DNA of 21,336 bases from Chloracidobacterium sp. (lineage in GTDB: Bacteria > Acidobacteriota > Blastocatellia > Pyrinomonadales > Pyrinomonadaceae). Shown piece by piece: positions 6,570-14,020 of this stretch. The DNA is taken from positions 1 to 21,336 of the forward strand of contig JADJRV010000034.1 in assembly GCA_016712045.1 (NCBI GenBank). Reading direction: 5' to 3'. Made by a program: the position numbers and the translations under genes. A model generated the notes under the pieces. It was not told where the DNA came from. It was given only the letters and a program-made list of their open reading frames with translations, and did not search any database. Within the stretch, counting starts at the first letter, position 1, and every line of letters starts with the position of its first letter.

Positions 6570-6988
6570 TTAGCCCGCTAGTTGGGACTCGGCGAATTTG
6601 GCGGCGCTTGGAAATGCCTTGTTCTTTTTAAGCTTAGCCAGTCCGTCTACCCCGACCTCTTCCTTATCGTTATGGGTGCTGAACGCAACTACCCACTTTC
6701 CGATTTCTTTTCAAGGAAAACGTGGCCGACGCCGTAGTTTAGGCTTTCGCCGTCGCCCTGAAGTTTTGGTTCGACCGTGACAAAGGCCCACATGCCCTGG
6801 ACGCGGATCGTGTTGACCGTGTAGGTCGCCACTTCGAATTCGTCGTGCTGCGCAACGTCATATTCTTTGATCGCGGCGACTATGCCCTTGTAATCCGCCG
6901 AACTCGATCTCGGCGTCGTCATATTTTGTGCAAACGCACTTCCGGTAAGAGCGATCGCGAAGACCGCCAGCATTAGTAAGTTTTTCAT
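6570..6988 (-). CDS. Small exported protein, frameshifted
   Basis: ATG 6988 is preceded by a GGGGGAAA ribosome site and opens the signal peptide MKNLLMLAVFAIALTGSAFA with a likely cut after Ala. I prefer it over the upstream in-frame start at 7024. The uninterrupted frame stops at 6689, but adding one base in the CCC run at 6692-6694 continues it as VVAFSTHNDKEEVGVDGL... to a stop at 6570, giving 139 aa. The mature part has a strand-rich stretch (RVQGMWAFVTVEPKLQG, GVGHVFLEKK) followed by a Lys/Ala-rich helix. The family is unknown to me; the fold may be a small alpha/beta scaffold acting in the periplasm. It follows the larger exported gene by 32 bases and precedes a terminator, so the two form an operon. 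Confidence 0.6.
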
Positions 6989-7020
6989 TTTATTTCCCCC
7001 TTTTTTTATCGAACAAAATA

Positions 7021-8014
7021 TCAATTGGTAGTGACCATGGTTTTGACTTTGAAACTATTATTGTCGCGGTTCTTATCCTGATCAGGCGGCAATTCGCCGA
7101 GCGTTATCGTCAGCGTAGATTTAGCTTTGCTGATCTTGACCGGCAAGATGATCTCGGCGGTGTTTTTACCTTTTTGGAATACGACCGAATTTCCGATGTT
7201 GGTTTCACCTCCGTTCGCTATGACCGTCACGGTTTGCTGCGTTGCGGTATCTGTGCGGGTCAACAAAATGCCGATATTGAACTGACAATACTTATCCGAT
7301 GTCGCGACGGCGGCGGTGCACGAAAAGGAGAGGCTTTGTCGGAGTACCGTATTTGGCCGCAAAGTTTATCTTCTCAGAGTTGCTGCCGTTCGCGTACACG
7401 GTGTCCCTAAATGTAATGTCCTGCAGCTTCTTAAAAGCATCCACGCCGGCACCGTATTTCTGTTCTTTCCAGATAAAGAAAGTCGGCGTGTTGTTAAACT
7501 TCGTGCCATTCATCGCTCCCCAAGTGTCGAGTTCCTTGCCTTCGAAACGGTAGCGTTCCTGATCGTTCTTAACGTTGGTCTGCGTGAACGCATACGCGCC
7601 GAGCGTGCCCGGCATCTTGGTAAAGCTCACATAGCCGATCACCCCGTCGCCCGGATACGGCGTCCAACTCCCGCCACGCGTCGTCTGCAGTGCCGCGTAA
7701 GCATTTGCCGAAGTGACGACCCGATAGGCCTTTAAGCCGGATATCGTCTTAGTGACGCTGTAGATCGGAACCGTGCTGTCCGTCTGCTCGAGATACACAA
7801 ACCCGAGCGGTTGCCGCATCTTGCAATCAAAGCCATTGAGGTCTTTTTTTGCTGCATCCCGAGCGACATAAACCTCGCCACCGTCCTGCAAAACACAGCG
7901 CTCAAGCGGCCCCATGCTTTGAGCGAGAGCGGTAGAGGCAACCATGAACATTAATGACAGACTGAGCAAAATCGGTGACGTTTTCATATATTTTTTGGAG
8001 ATCGAATGAGGCAT
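7021..8014 (-). CDS. Exported protein of unknown function, frameshifted
   Basis: Two minus-strand frames (8014 down to about 7345, then about 7360 to 7021) join into roughly 330 aa if one base is removed near 7340-7350. The N-terminus has a signal peptide (SPILLSLSLMFMVASTALAQ). Two starts are possible: ATG 8014, with a weak AGG upstream and a long basic n-region, or ATG 7987, at MKTSPILL. The first two thirds repeat beta-like segments (GFVYLEQTDS, IGYVSFTKMPG, Trp/Tyr-rich), and the mature N-terminus has two Cys (ERCVLQDGGE, FDCKMRQ). The end (TATQQTVTVIANGGET to LTITLGELPPD) looks like an immunoglobulin-like beta sandwich. I recognise no family. A clpX terminator lies immediately upstream, so its promoter must overlap or follow that hairpin. 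Confidence 0.6.
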
Positions 8015-8029
8015 TTCAGCCTATTTCTT

Positions 8030-8063
8030 AAAAAGGCTTCGCATAACACGAAGCCTTTTTTTC
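8030..8063 (-). terminator. Rho-independent terminator of clpX
   Basis: AAAAAGGCTTCG pairs with CGAAGCCTTTTT around the loop CATAACA, with T tracts on both strands. It lies 22 bases after the clpX stop at 8085 and only 16 bases before the ATG at 8014 of the next gene. It is nearly the same hairpin as the one at 6511-6545. Confidence 0.8.
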
Positions 8064-8084
8064 TGATCAAATATCCTTCCGAAC

Positions 8085-9329
8085 TTACGCTGCTTCTTCC
8101 GAACGGGGCACGATCTCGAAGACGGGGGCCTTGCGTTCGATCATTTCTTTGGTGACGAGGATCTCGGTGACCTTTTTTTCGGACGGGAGGTGATACATCG
8201 ATTCGAGCAGGATCTCTTCGAGGATCATCATCAGGCCGCGGGCTCCGACTTTGCGTTTGTGCGCTTCGTGGGCGATGGCGGTGAGGGCTCCGTCGGTAAA
8301 TTTTAGCCCGATATTATCGAACTGAAACTTTTTCTGATACTGCTTGATGAGAGCGTTTTTAGGCTCGGTCAGGATGGTGACCAGTGCGGACTCGTCAAGC
8401 TCGGTGAGCGTGCCGATGACCGGCAGACGGCCGACGAACTCGGGGATCAGGCCGTAATGGATGAGATCCTCGGGCTCGAGTTTGGCGATCGAATCGTTGT
8501 GACGCTCTTTGTTGGTTTTGATGTCGGCCTGGAACCCAAGCGATTTGTTGCGAAAGCGTTTCTCGACAACTTTCTCAAGCCCGTTGAACGCTCCGCCGCA
8601 GATAAACAGGATGTTGGTCGTGTCGAGCTGTTGAAACTCCTGCTGCGGATGCTTGCGGCCGCCGCCGGCAGGGATGTTGGCAACCGTGCCCTCGAGAATT
8701 TTTAGCAGCGCCTGTTGGACGCCTTCGCCGGAGACGTCGCGGGTGATCGACGGGTTGTCGTCTTTGCGGCAGATCTTGTCGATCTCGTCGATGTAGATAA
8801 TTCCCTGCTGAGCTTTTTCGATATCGCCGCCCGCCGCTTGGAGCAGACGGAGCAGGATGTTTTCGACGTCTTCGCCGACGTAACCGGCTTCGGTCAGGCT
8901 GGTCGCATCGACGATGCAGAACGGCACGCTGAGCTGGCGAGCTAGCGTCTGTGCAAGCAACGTTTTACCCGTGCCCGTCGGGCCGATGAGCAGAATGTTA
9001 GATTTTTGCAGCTCGATGTCAGAGCGGCGTTTGGCAAGCTCGATGCGTTTGTAATGCTGATAGACAGCGACGGAGAGCCGTTTTTTCGATTCGTCCTGGC
9101 CGATCACATACTCGTCCAAAAATGCTTTGATCTCCTGCGGCTTAGGCAAATTGGTCCGAACGGCGGTCGTGCTGGTCTGCTCGTCATCGTTGATGATCTC
9201 GTTGCAGATGTCGATGCACTCGTTGCAGACATAAACGCCCGGCCCGGCGATCAGTTTCTTAACGTCGTTCTGCGATTTACCACAAAACGAACAAGTGAGC
9301 AGCTCTTCTGGACTTCGGAATTGGCTCAT
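8085..9329 (-). CDS. clpX: ClpX, ATP-dependent unfoldase of ClpXP protease
   Basis: The AAA+ unfoldase recognises tagged proteins, unfolds them and threads them into ClpP in the cytosol. From ATG 9329 the protein is 414 aa, the normal length. The N-terminal zinc-binding domain has CSFC (13-16) and CNEC (35-38). Walker A GPTGTGKT is at 116-123, the pore loop GYVGED near 149, Walker B IIYIDEID near 180, and the RKH loop (GGGRKHPQQ) follows; a typical C-terminal sensor-2 region is present. The frame stays open to 9395, but that extension reads through an intergenic palindrome (9338-9398) and gives a low-complexity leader absent from ClpX, so I reject it. No strong Shine-Dalgarno sequence precedes 9329. 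It lies 65 bases after clpP and is probably co-transcribed with it. Confidence 0.97.
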   Translation of the reverse strand: MSQFRSPEELLTCSFCGKSQNDVKKLIAGPGVYVCNECIDICNEIINDDEQTSTTAVRTNLPKPQEIKAFLDEYVIGQDESKKRLSVAVYQHYKRIELAKRRSDIELQKSNILLIGPTGTGKTLLAQTLARQLSVPFCIVDATSLTEAGYVGEDVENILLRLLQAAGGDIEKAQQGIIYIDEIDKICRKDDNPSITRDVSGEGVQQALLKILEGTVANIPAGGGRKHPQQEFQQLDTTNILFICGGAFNGLEKVVEKRFRNKSLGFQADIKTNKERHNDSIAKLEPEDLIHYGLIPEFVGRLPVIGTLTELDESALVTILTEPKNALIKQYQKKFQFDNIGLKFTDGALTAIAHEAHKRKVGARGLMMILEEILLESMYHLPSEKKVTEILVTKEMIERKAPVFEIVPRSEEAA

Positions 9330-9337
9330 AAATTTCA

Positions 9338-9398
9338 GTGGTCGGTGGTCAGTGGTCGGTGTATTGCTGTCCACTGACCAATGTCCACTGTCCACTAT
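9338..9398. repeat. Intergenic GTGGTCAGTGG inverted-repeat element
   Basis: Left arm AGTGGTCGGTGGTCAGTGG (from about 9339) pairs imperfectly, about 15 of 19 bases, with CCACTGACCAATGTCCACT (from about 9371). Short units of the type GTGGTC and GTCCACT are also reiterated within each arm. It fills the clpP-clpX spacer and reaches the end of clpP. A related element lies at 11536-11639. It is probably a dispersed intergenic repeat that can fold as a hairpin between clpP and clpX in the mRNA. Confidence 0.75.
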
Positions 9399-9979
9399 TT
9401 CTCTCGGTGTTCTATCACTTCGTCGATCAACCCGTATTCCTTAGCCTGTATCGGCGTGAGGATGCGGTCGCGTTCGACGTCGAGTTCGACCTGGTCAAAT
9501 TTTTGGCCCGTGTGATGGGCGATGATGGTCGAGGTCAGCGTACGCATACGGATGATCTCTTCGGCCATCAGGCGAACGTCGGTTGCCTGTCCCGAAGCAC
9601 CGCCCGACGGCTGGTGGATGAGGACACGGGCATTTGGCAGCGAAAATCTTTTCTTCGCTGCACCGGCACACAGCAGCAAAGCTCCCATCGACGCACACTG
9701 GCCGACGCAGATCGTCGTCACGTCGTTTTTGATGAACTGCATCGTGTCGTAGATCGCCATACCGGCGGTGATCGAACCGCCCGGGCTGTTGATGTAAAGA
9801 TTGATGTCGCGTTCCGGGTCCTCGGCTTCGAGAAACAGGAGCTGTGCGACGATGAGATTTGCCACCTGATCGTCGATCGGCGTGCCGATAAAGATAATGC
9901 TGTCTTTGAGAAGCCGCGAATAAATGTCGAACGCCCGCTCGCCCCGCGACGTTTGCTCAACAACCATTGGTACTAACAT
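9395..9979 (-). CDS. clpP: ClpP, proteolytic subunit of Clp protease
   Basis: This serine peptidase forms the 14-subunit chamber that degrades substrates delivered by ClpX. The 194-aa product starts MLVPMVVEQTSRGERAFDIY, typical of the short-propeptide form. The catalytic triad is visible: S97 in GQCASMGA, H122 in VLIHQPSGG and D171 in VERDRILT. The GSI of YINSPGGSI lies at the oxyanion site. ATG 9979 is preceded by AAGAGAG and an A-rich spacer. It sits between tig (136 bases upstream) and clpX (65 bases downstream), the classical tig-clpP-clpX order, coupling folding of nascent chains with degradation. Confidence 0.98.
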   Translation of the reverse strand: MLVPMVVEQTSRGERAFDIYSRLLKDSIIFIGTPIDDQVANLIVAQLLFLEAEDPERDINLYINSPGGSITAGMAIYDTMQFIKNDVTTICVGQCASMGALLLCAGAAKKRFSLPNARVLIHQPSGGASGQATDVRLMAEEIIRMRTLTSTIIAHHTGQKFDQVELDVERDRILTPIQAKEYGLIDEVIEHREK

Positions 9980-10027
9980 ATTTTTTTCTCTCTTACCGGA
10001 ATACTAAATACTTTAGACAATACTTGA

Positions 10028-10033
10028 ATTATA
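10028..10033 (-). promoter_or_regulatory. Putative -10 box for clpP
   Basis: The minus strand reads TATAAT about 50 bases upstream of the clpP start. No clear -35 hexamer is found 16-18 bases further up, so this may be an internal promoter of the tig-clpP-clpX set with an activator or a degenerate -35. Confidence 0.35.
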
Positions 10034-10040
10034 CGATGAT

Positions 10041-10092
10041 AAGTTGTTGAAAATATGGCGATTGCCTATAACGGAAATCGATTTTACAACTT
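10041..10092. other. Imperfect hairpin in the tig-clpP spacer
   Basis: AAGTTGTTGAAAAT (10041-10054) pairs with ATTTTACAACTT (10081-10092) apart from two unpaired bases, and GCGATT with AATCG lies inside. There is no T tract after it on the minus strand, so it is not a classical terminator. It could attenuate read-through from tig or protect the mRNA end. Confidence 0.4.
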
Positions 10093-10115
10093 TTCAAATA
10101 AAAATCAAGCGTTAA

Positions 10116-11513
10116 TTATTTCGCCGCCTTTTTTGCAGCGGGCTTTTTCTTCGCCGCTTTCTTTGGCTTTTCTTCAGTCTCGGGTTGTGCCAGCGACTCA
10201 TCAACCCATTCGCCCTTGGTGATCTTTGCCTTTTCCATGACGGATTCGATCGCTTTGCGGGTCTTCAGATTGTTGCGGATGTTATCGACTCCGCCGCCCT
10301 GTTTTTCGAGCGAATCGCGGATCTCCTCAGGCGTCGCACGATAATACTCGGCCATTTTGGTGATCTCTTCGTCGACCTCGGCGTCGGCGACCTCGACCTT
10401 TGCGATCTCGGCGACCTTATCAAGCAGCATCGCCCCGCGAACGTCGCGTTCGGCCTGCTGTTTCATATTGCCGTACGCCATCTCAATGAACTGAGCCTCG
10501 ACCTGATTTAGATCGACGCCGCGTTGCTGCATATCCTGAGCAAAATTATTGAGCAGGTTGCGGGCCTGATTTTCGATCAAAACGCCGGGAACCTCAAATG
10601 CATTATCCTCGATAAGCTTTGCAATTGCGTTATTTCGCAAACGAGCATCGGCATCGGTCTCGGCAAGTTTTTCAAGATCGGCACGCAGACGTTTGCGAAG
10701 ATCGGCCAGCGATTTGTAGCCCTCATCGAGGCTCTTTGCCCACGCATCATCGAGCTTTGGCACTTCTGTACGGCCGACCGATTTGACCTTTGCCTTGTAA
10801 TGTACGGTCTTTCCGGCAAGTGCCTCAGAAGTAAATTCCGCCGGGTAGGAGACGGTAAATTCTTTTAGGTCATCCTCTTTTACGCCGACGAGGTTTTCTG
10901 TGAATGACTGCTCGATCCCCTCGTCGCCAAGCTTGACCTCTAGGTCATCAGCCTTGATCGGATCGCCGTCGGGATTGTCGTCAAAACGGCCTTCGAGATC
11001 TGCGATGACCGTGTCGCCGAGCTTTGCCTTGCCTTCGACCGGAATTAAAGCGGCTTCACGCTGGAGGCGTTCGGCAATCAGGTCTTCGATCTCGCCTTCT
11101 TCGACCGGTTTGACGCGGCGGGTGACGGCGATGCCTTGGTATTTCGGCTCAGGGATCTCGGGCATGACCTCGACATGAGCGTGTACTTTCAGCGGCACAG
11201 AGCCGTTGACGACAACATTTTCATGATCGTCGAGGTGGAGATGCGGCTCCGCAAGCGGGTGGAGTTCGTGCTCCATGATCGCAGCGGACACGGCTTGTGG
11301 GATAACCTCTTGTAGCACATCGCCCTTGATCTCTTCTTTGTAACGCATCCGGATAATGTCGACCGGAGCATAGCCTTTGCGAAAGCCCGGGACATTCGCG
11401 CCTTTGGAATATTTTTGACTGACACGCGCATACGCCGCCTTGAGCGTAGCCGCGTCGATCTCGATCGATAGTTCTTTTTGAGTAGGTGAAACTTCCTTTA
11501 TTTCGCTTTTCAT
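10116..11513 (-). CDS. tig: Trigger factor, ribosome-bound chaperone
   Basis: Trigger factor binds ribosomal protein L23 at the tunnel exit and assists folding; its middle domain is an FKBP-type prolyl isomerase. The 465-aa product opens MKSEIKEVSPTQKELSIEI and carries the ribosome-docking motif PGFRKGYAP at about 40-48. A beta-rich PPIase-like region spans about 150-250 (GDTVIADLEG, VGVKEDDLKEFTVSYP), followed by the long helical C-terminal arms. It ends in an unusual Lys/Ala/Pro-rich tail of about 20 residues (KKAAKKKPAAKKAAK), which may add nonspecific RNA binding. No Shine-Dalgarno sequence is seen; a TATCCT box lies 12-17 bases upstream of the ATG, compatible with a very short leader. 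It heads the tig-clpP-clpX cluster. Confidence 0.97.
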   Translation of the reverse strand: MKSEIKEVSPTQKELSIEIDAATLKAAYARVSQKYSKGANVPGFRKGYAPVDIIRMRYKEEIKGDVLQEVIPQAVSAAIMEHELHPLAEPHLHLDDHENVVVNGSVPLKVHAHVEVMPEIPEPKYQGIAVTRRVKPVEEGEIEDLIAERLQREAALIPVEGKAKLGDTVIADLEGRFDDNPDGDPIKADDLEVKLGDEGIEQSFTENLVGVKEDDLKEFTVSYPAEFTSEALAGKTVHYKAKVKSVGRTEVPKLDDAWAKSLDEGYKSLADLRKRLRADLEKLAETDADARLRNNAIAKLIEDNAFEVPGVLIENQARNLLNNFAQDMQQRGVDLNQVEAQFIEMAYGNMKQQAERDVRGAMLLDKVAEIAKVEVADAEVDEEITKMAEYYRATPEEIRDSLEKQGGGVDNIRNNLKTRKAIESVMEKAKITKGEWVDESLAQPETEEKPKKAAKKKPAAKKAAK

Positions 11514-11535
11514 TTACAGAAAAAGGATAGCAAAG

Positions 11536-11639
11536 CAGTGGTCGGTTGTCAGTTGCCGGTTGTCAGATTTGAATTAGAAGTGTAAATGGCCGGCATCAAA
11601 CGTCATTTCTGACAACTGAAAACCGACCACTGTCCACTG
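11536..11639. repeat. Second GTGGTCGGT-type inverted-repeat element
   Basis: Left arm CAGTGGTCGGTTGTCAG (11536 onward, continued by a second GGTTGTCAG) pairs with the right arm from 11609, CTGACAACTG then AACCGACCACTG, around about 45 bases of spacer. Its arms share GTGGTCGGT with the element in the clpP-clpX spacer, so the two are members of one dispersed family. It lies between tig and tRNA-Leu. Confidence 0.75.
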
Positions 11640-11643
11640 ATTT

Positions 11644-11727
11644 TGGTGCCGAGGGCGAGACTCGAACTCGCATGTCTTTCGACGCTAGTTCCTAAGACTA
11701 GTGCGTATACCATTTCGCCACCTCGGC
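11644..11727 (-). tRNA. tRNA-Leu, anticodon UAG
   Basis: The minus strand starts GCCGAGG and ends CCTCGGCACCA, giving a 7-bp acceptor stem with CCA encoded. The anticodon stem CTAGT/ACTAG encloses the loop CTTAGGA with UAG at its centre, decoding CUA. GCGAGTTCGAGTCTCGC forms the T arm. The 84-base length with an extended variable arm (GCGTCGAAAGACATG) marks a class II leucine tRNA. Protein frames drawn through it on the plus strand are artefacts. Confidence 0.97.
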
Positions 11728-11742
11728 GTTCGGTCAGTACCA

Positions 11743-11819
11743 CCTGCGGTAGTGGGTGGTTGATGACCAACAAGAGTTATTATTTGCCGAATCAACCGCC
11801 ACTGCATTGCTACCGCAGG
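11743..11819. repeat. Hairpin element with CCTGCGGTAG ends
   Basis: CCTGCGGTAG (11743-11752) is perfectly inverted as CTACCGCAGG (11810-11819). Inside, TGGGTGGTTGAT (11753-11764) pairs with ATCAACCGCCA (11791-11801) after a 7-base bulge. The whole 77-base unit would fold into one long hairpin. It lies between tRNA-Leu and the small membrane-protein gene and may be a MITE- or REP-like dispersed element; it may also stop transcription of 11826-12086. Confidence 0.7.
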
Positions 11820-11825
11820 CCGACT

Positions 11826-12086
11826 TTACTTATGCAGATACTTTTTATCGTATTCGTCCCACGACATATTTATGTCGCCGGTGCCAATACCACCGTACGG
11901 ATCGCCGCCGAGAGCTTTGTTTTCAACCTTTCTGAAAAGCCGATATCCTCCGTATCCGATGACTCCGATCAGGCCGAGCCAAAATACCCAAGAGAGCAGC
12001 GTACCGATCCAGCCGAGTGCCCAGAGCAGCAGCATACCGACAAAAATGAGCCCGATCGCACCGAGAATGAGTTTGATTATATTCAT
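11826..12086 (-). CDS. Small two-TM membrane protein of unknown function
   Basis: The 86-aa product has hydrophobic segments at about 5-24 (LILGAIGLIFVGMLLLWAL) and 30-49 (LSWVFWLGLIGVIGYGGY), then a basic RLFRK turn and a Gly/Asp-rich cytosolic tail ending DMSWDEYDKKY-like (INMSWDEYDKKYLHK). GAGG lies 10-13 bases upstream of ATG 12086. I recognise no family. It stands alone between tRNA-Leu and the divergent murE. Confidence 0.65.
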   Translation of the reverse strand: MNIIKLILGAIGLIFVGMLLLWALGWIGTLLSWVFWLGLIGVIGYGGYRLFRKVENKALGGDPYGGIGTGDINMSWDEYDKKYLHK

Positions 12087-12159
12087 AGCTTTTTACCTCG
12101 ACTATGCCAGTTTATACGAAATCATCTGCCGGATGTTCGCACGAATTTTGTCGCTATCG

Positions 12160-12165
12160 TATAAT
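12160..12165 (+). promoter_or_regulatory. Putative -10 box of murE
   Basis: A consensus TATAAT lies 26 bases upstream of the murE TTG start. The best -35 candidate (TTCGCA at 12136-12141, 18 bases away) is poor. The predicted leader would be about 20 bases and would include AGGGGA, a plausible ribosome site. Confidence 0.45.
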
Positions 12166-12191
12166 TCACGTTCATAGGGGACCAGACCGAC

Positions 12192-13688
12192 TTGAGCACA
12201 GCAAAACTTACAACTCGAAATGTCGCAGAGCAGCTTAACGCCCAGCTTTTTGGCGACGGAACGTCGATCGCGTTGGACGTGACGCACGATTCGCGACAGG
12301 CCCGCGAAGGCACGCTATTTGTCGCGATCAAAGGCGAAACGATGGACGGCCACCGTTTTGTCGAAGACGTAATGCGGCGCGGTGCCGCCGGGATCATTTC
12401 GGAATACGATCCGCCCGCCGATTTTGCCGGAGCGTGGCTCAAGGTCGAAAAGGCCCGCGATGCTCTCGCCAAAGCCGCAACCGTCATCAACGGCGATCCG
12501 TCGCATCAACTCGACCTCGTCGGAATTACCGGTACAAACGGCAAAACGACAACAACCTATCTCTGCTTTGCCCTTGCAGAAGCCGCGGGCCAACGTCCGG
12601 CAATGCTCACGACCGTCGAATACCGCATCGGTGAAAAAAGCGAAGAGGCCGTCAGAACAACGCCCGAAGCATCGGACACAAACCGTTTTCTCCGAGAGGC
12701 CGTCGATGCCGGATGCACCGTCGCCGTAATGGAAGCTTCGTCACAGGCGATCGACCTGCATCGCTGCGACTGGCTGCGGTTTAAGATCGCTATTTTCACC
12801 AACCTCACCCAAGACCATCTCGACCACCACGTCACGATGGAAAATTATTTTGACGCCAAGAAAAAGCTCTTCGACGGACGGCTCGGCGAACGCCCCGGCG
12901 CGAGCATCATCAATATCGACGACGAATGGGGCGTAAAGCTAGCGGATGAATTGCGAGGTAGTGGTGAAAAAGTCGTCACATTTTCACAACGCGGCGAGGC
13001 GGACCTGTCCGCGACGGATATCAAAGTTTCTCTGATAAGAGGCACGTCATTTGTCCTTAAAACTCCTGCGGCTGAGGTCGATGTCACTTCCCCGCTTGTA
13101 GGTCGGCCGCATGTTTACAATATGCTCGCTGCGACGGCGACTGCGTTGGAACTTGGTTACGATCTCGACTCGATAGTAAAAGGCCTTTCGACCTGTGTTG
13201 GTGCTCCGGGACGATTTGAGCGAGTACCGCACGACGGCGATTTCGCTGTCGTTGTCGATTATGCTCACACTGACGACGCCTTGCTAAATACGCTCAAAAC
13301 GGCACGAGAGCTTACGGATGGGCGGATCATCACTGTCTTTGGCTGCGGCGGCGACCGCGACCGTTCAAAACGCCGCCCGATGGGCGAGGCCGCCGGTGAA
13401 CACAGCGATATTGTCGTTATCACATCGGACAATCCGCGAAACGAAGACCCGCTAAAAATAATTGCTGAGATCGAGGTGGGCGTTAAAGAAAAAACGTCAG
13501 TCTATGAAGTGATCCCCGACCGCCGCGAAGCTATCTATCGGGCGATAGCTGCCGCAAAATCGGATGATGTGGTTATTATTGCCGGAAAGGGCCACGAAAA
13601 TTATCAGATCATCGGAGCCGATAAGTTTCACTTTGACGACCGCGAGATCGCCCTCGAGGCTCTTGCAAGACGCAGCGAAGAGTCCTAA
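12192..13688 (+). CDS. murE: MurE, UDP-MurNAc-tripeptide (meso-DAP) ligase
   Basis: MurE adds meso-diaminopimelate to UDP-MurNAc-L-Ala-D-Glu with ATP, in the cytosol. The 498-aa product begins at TTG 12192, with AGGGGA about 12 bases upstream. The ATP loop GITGTNGKTTTT is at 111-122, the carbamylated-lysine region YFDAKKKLF near 219-227, and DNPR at 413-416, the motif that binds meso-DAP (L-lysine enzymes differ there). IIAGKGHENYQ near 468 is the family's C-terminal signature. It stands apart from other division and wall genes, so this genome has no classical dcw arrangement here. Its last four bases overlap the convergent PilZ gene. Confidence 0.97.
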   Translation: MSTAKLTTRNVAEQLNAQLFGDGTSIALDVTHDSRQAREGTLFVAIKGETMDGHRFVEDVMRRGAAGIISEYDPPADFAGAWLKVEKARDALAKAATVINGDPSHQLDLVGITGTNGKTTTTYLCFALAEAAGQRPAMLTTVEYRIGEKSEEAVRTTPEASDTNRFLREAVDAGCTVAVMEASSQAIDLHRCDWLRFKIAIFTNLTQDHLDHHVTMENYFDAKKKLFDGRLGERPGASIINIDDEWGVKLADELRGSGEKVVTFSQRGEADLSATDIKVSLIRGTSFVLKTPAAEVDVTSPLVGRPHVYNMLAATATALELGYDLDSIVKGLSTCVGAPGRFERVPHDGDFAVVVDYAHTDDALLNTLKTARELTDGRIITVFGCGGDRDRSKRRPMGEAAGEHSDIVVITSDNPRNEDPLKIIAEIEVGVKEKTSVYEVIPDRREAIYRAIAAAKSDDVVIIAGKGHENYQIIGADKFHFDDREIALEALARRSEES

Positions 13689-14020
13689 CCGCCCTCGGTT
13701 TTGCGAACCAACCCGGCCAGCAGTTCCCGCTGTGCCGTCGAAAGCGGTTCAAATTTTATCCCGAATCCTATCTCGAAAACGTGGTTGGCGACCTTGCCGT
13801 CAAACTGCACCTTCATCCCGTCGGCGAGCGGCACGAATATCTTTATCTGCTCGCCGTCTGTCACATCGCCCGACCCCAGCACAAAACACCCGTCGAGACT
13901 GACATCGCTGAGCGTGCCGATCGAGCGGCCGCCAGTTCCCTGCCACTCGACATCGACCTCGACCGGATAACGATTTGTACCACGGCGTTCTGTGCCGCTG
14001 CGTCTGTCGTTTGTGGACAT
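13685..14020 (-). CDS. PilZ domain protein, probable c-di-GMP receptor
   Basis: The 111-aa product is a single PilZ domain. The N-terminal RRGTNRYPVEVDVEW contains the RxxxR arginines (R14, R18), and LSDVSLDGCFV supplies D/NxSxxG, the two motifs that bind cyclic di-GMP. The C-terminus FGIKFEPLSTAQRELL is the usual closing strand and helix. No partner domain is fused, so it would signal by contact with another protein. Its ATG overlaps the stop of the permease gene (TAATG, 14018-14022), so the two are coupled; a link between c-di-GMP and this transporter is suggested only by that. Confidence 0.88.
   Translation of the reverse strand: MSTNDRRSGTERRGTNRYPVEVDVEWQGTGGRSIGTLSDVSLDGCFVLGSGDVTDGEQIKIFVPLADGMKVQFDGKVANHVFEIGFGIKFEPLSTAQRELLAGLVRKTEGG

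Noticed and set aside
9330..9395. N-terminal extension of ClpX to the upstream in-frame start at 9395
   Set aside because: The extension reads through an intergenic palindrome and gives a leader unlike any ClpX; ATG 9329 gives the canonical N-terminus MSQFRSPEELLTCSFC.
8447..9977. Several frames opposite or inside clpX and clpP
   Set aside because: Typical GC-rich antisense shadows of strongly conserved genes; no ribosome site or motifs.
11643..12164. Plus-strand reading frame beginning over the tRNA
   Set aside because: Its first codons are the antisense of tRNA-Leu, and it then crosses the hairpin element and the small membrane-protein gene.
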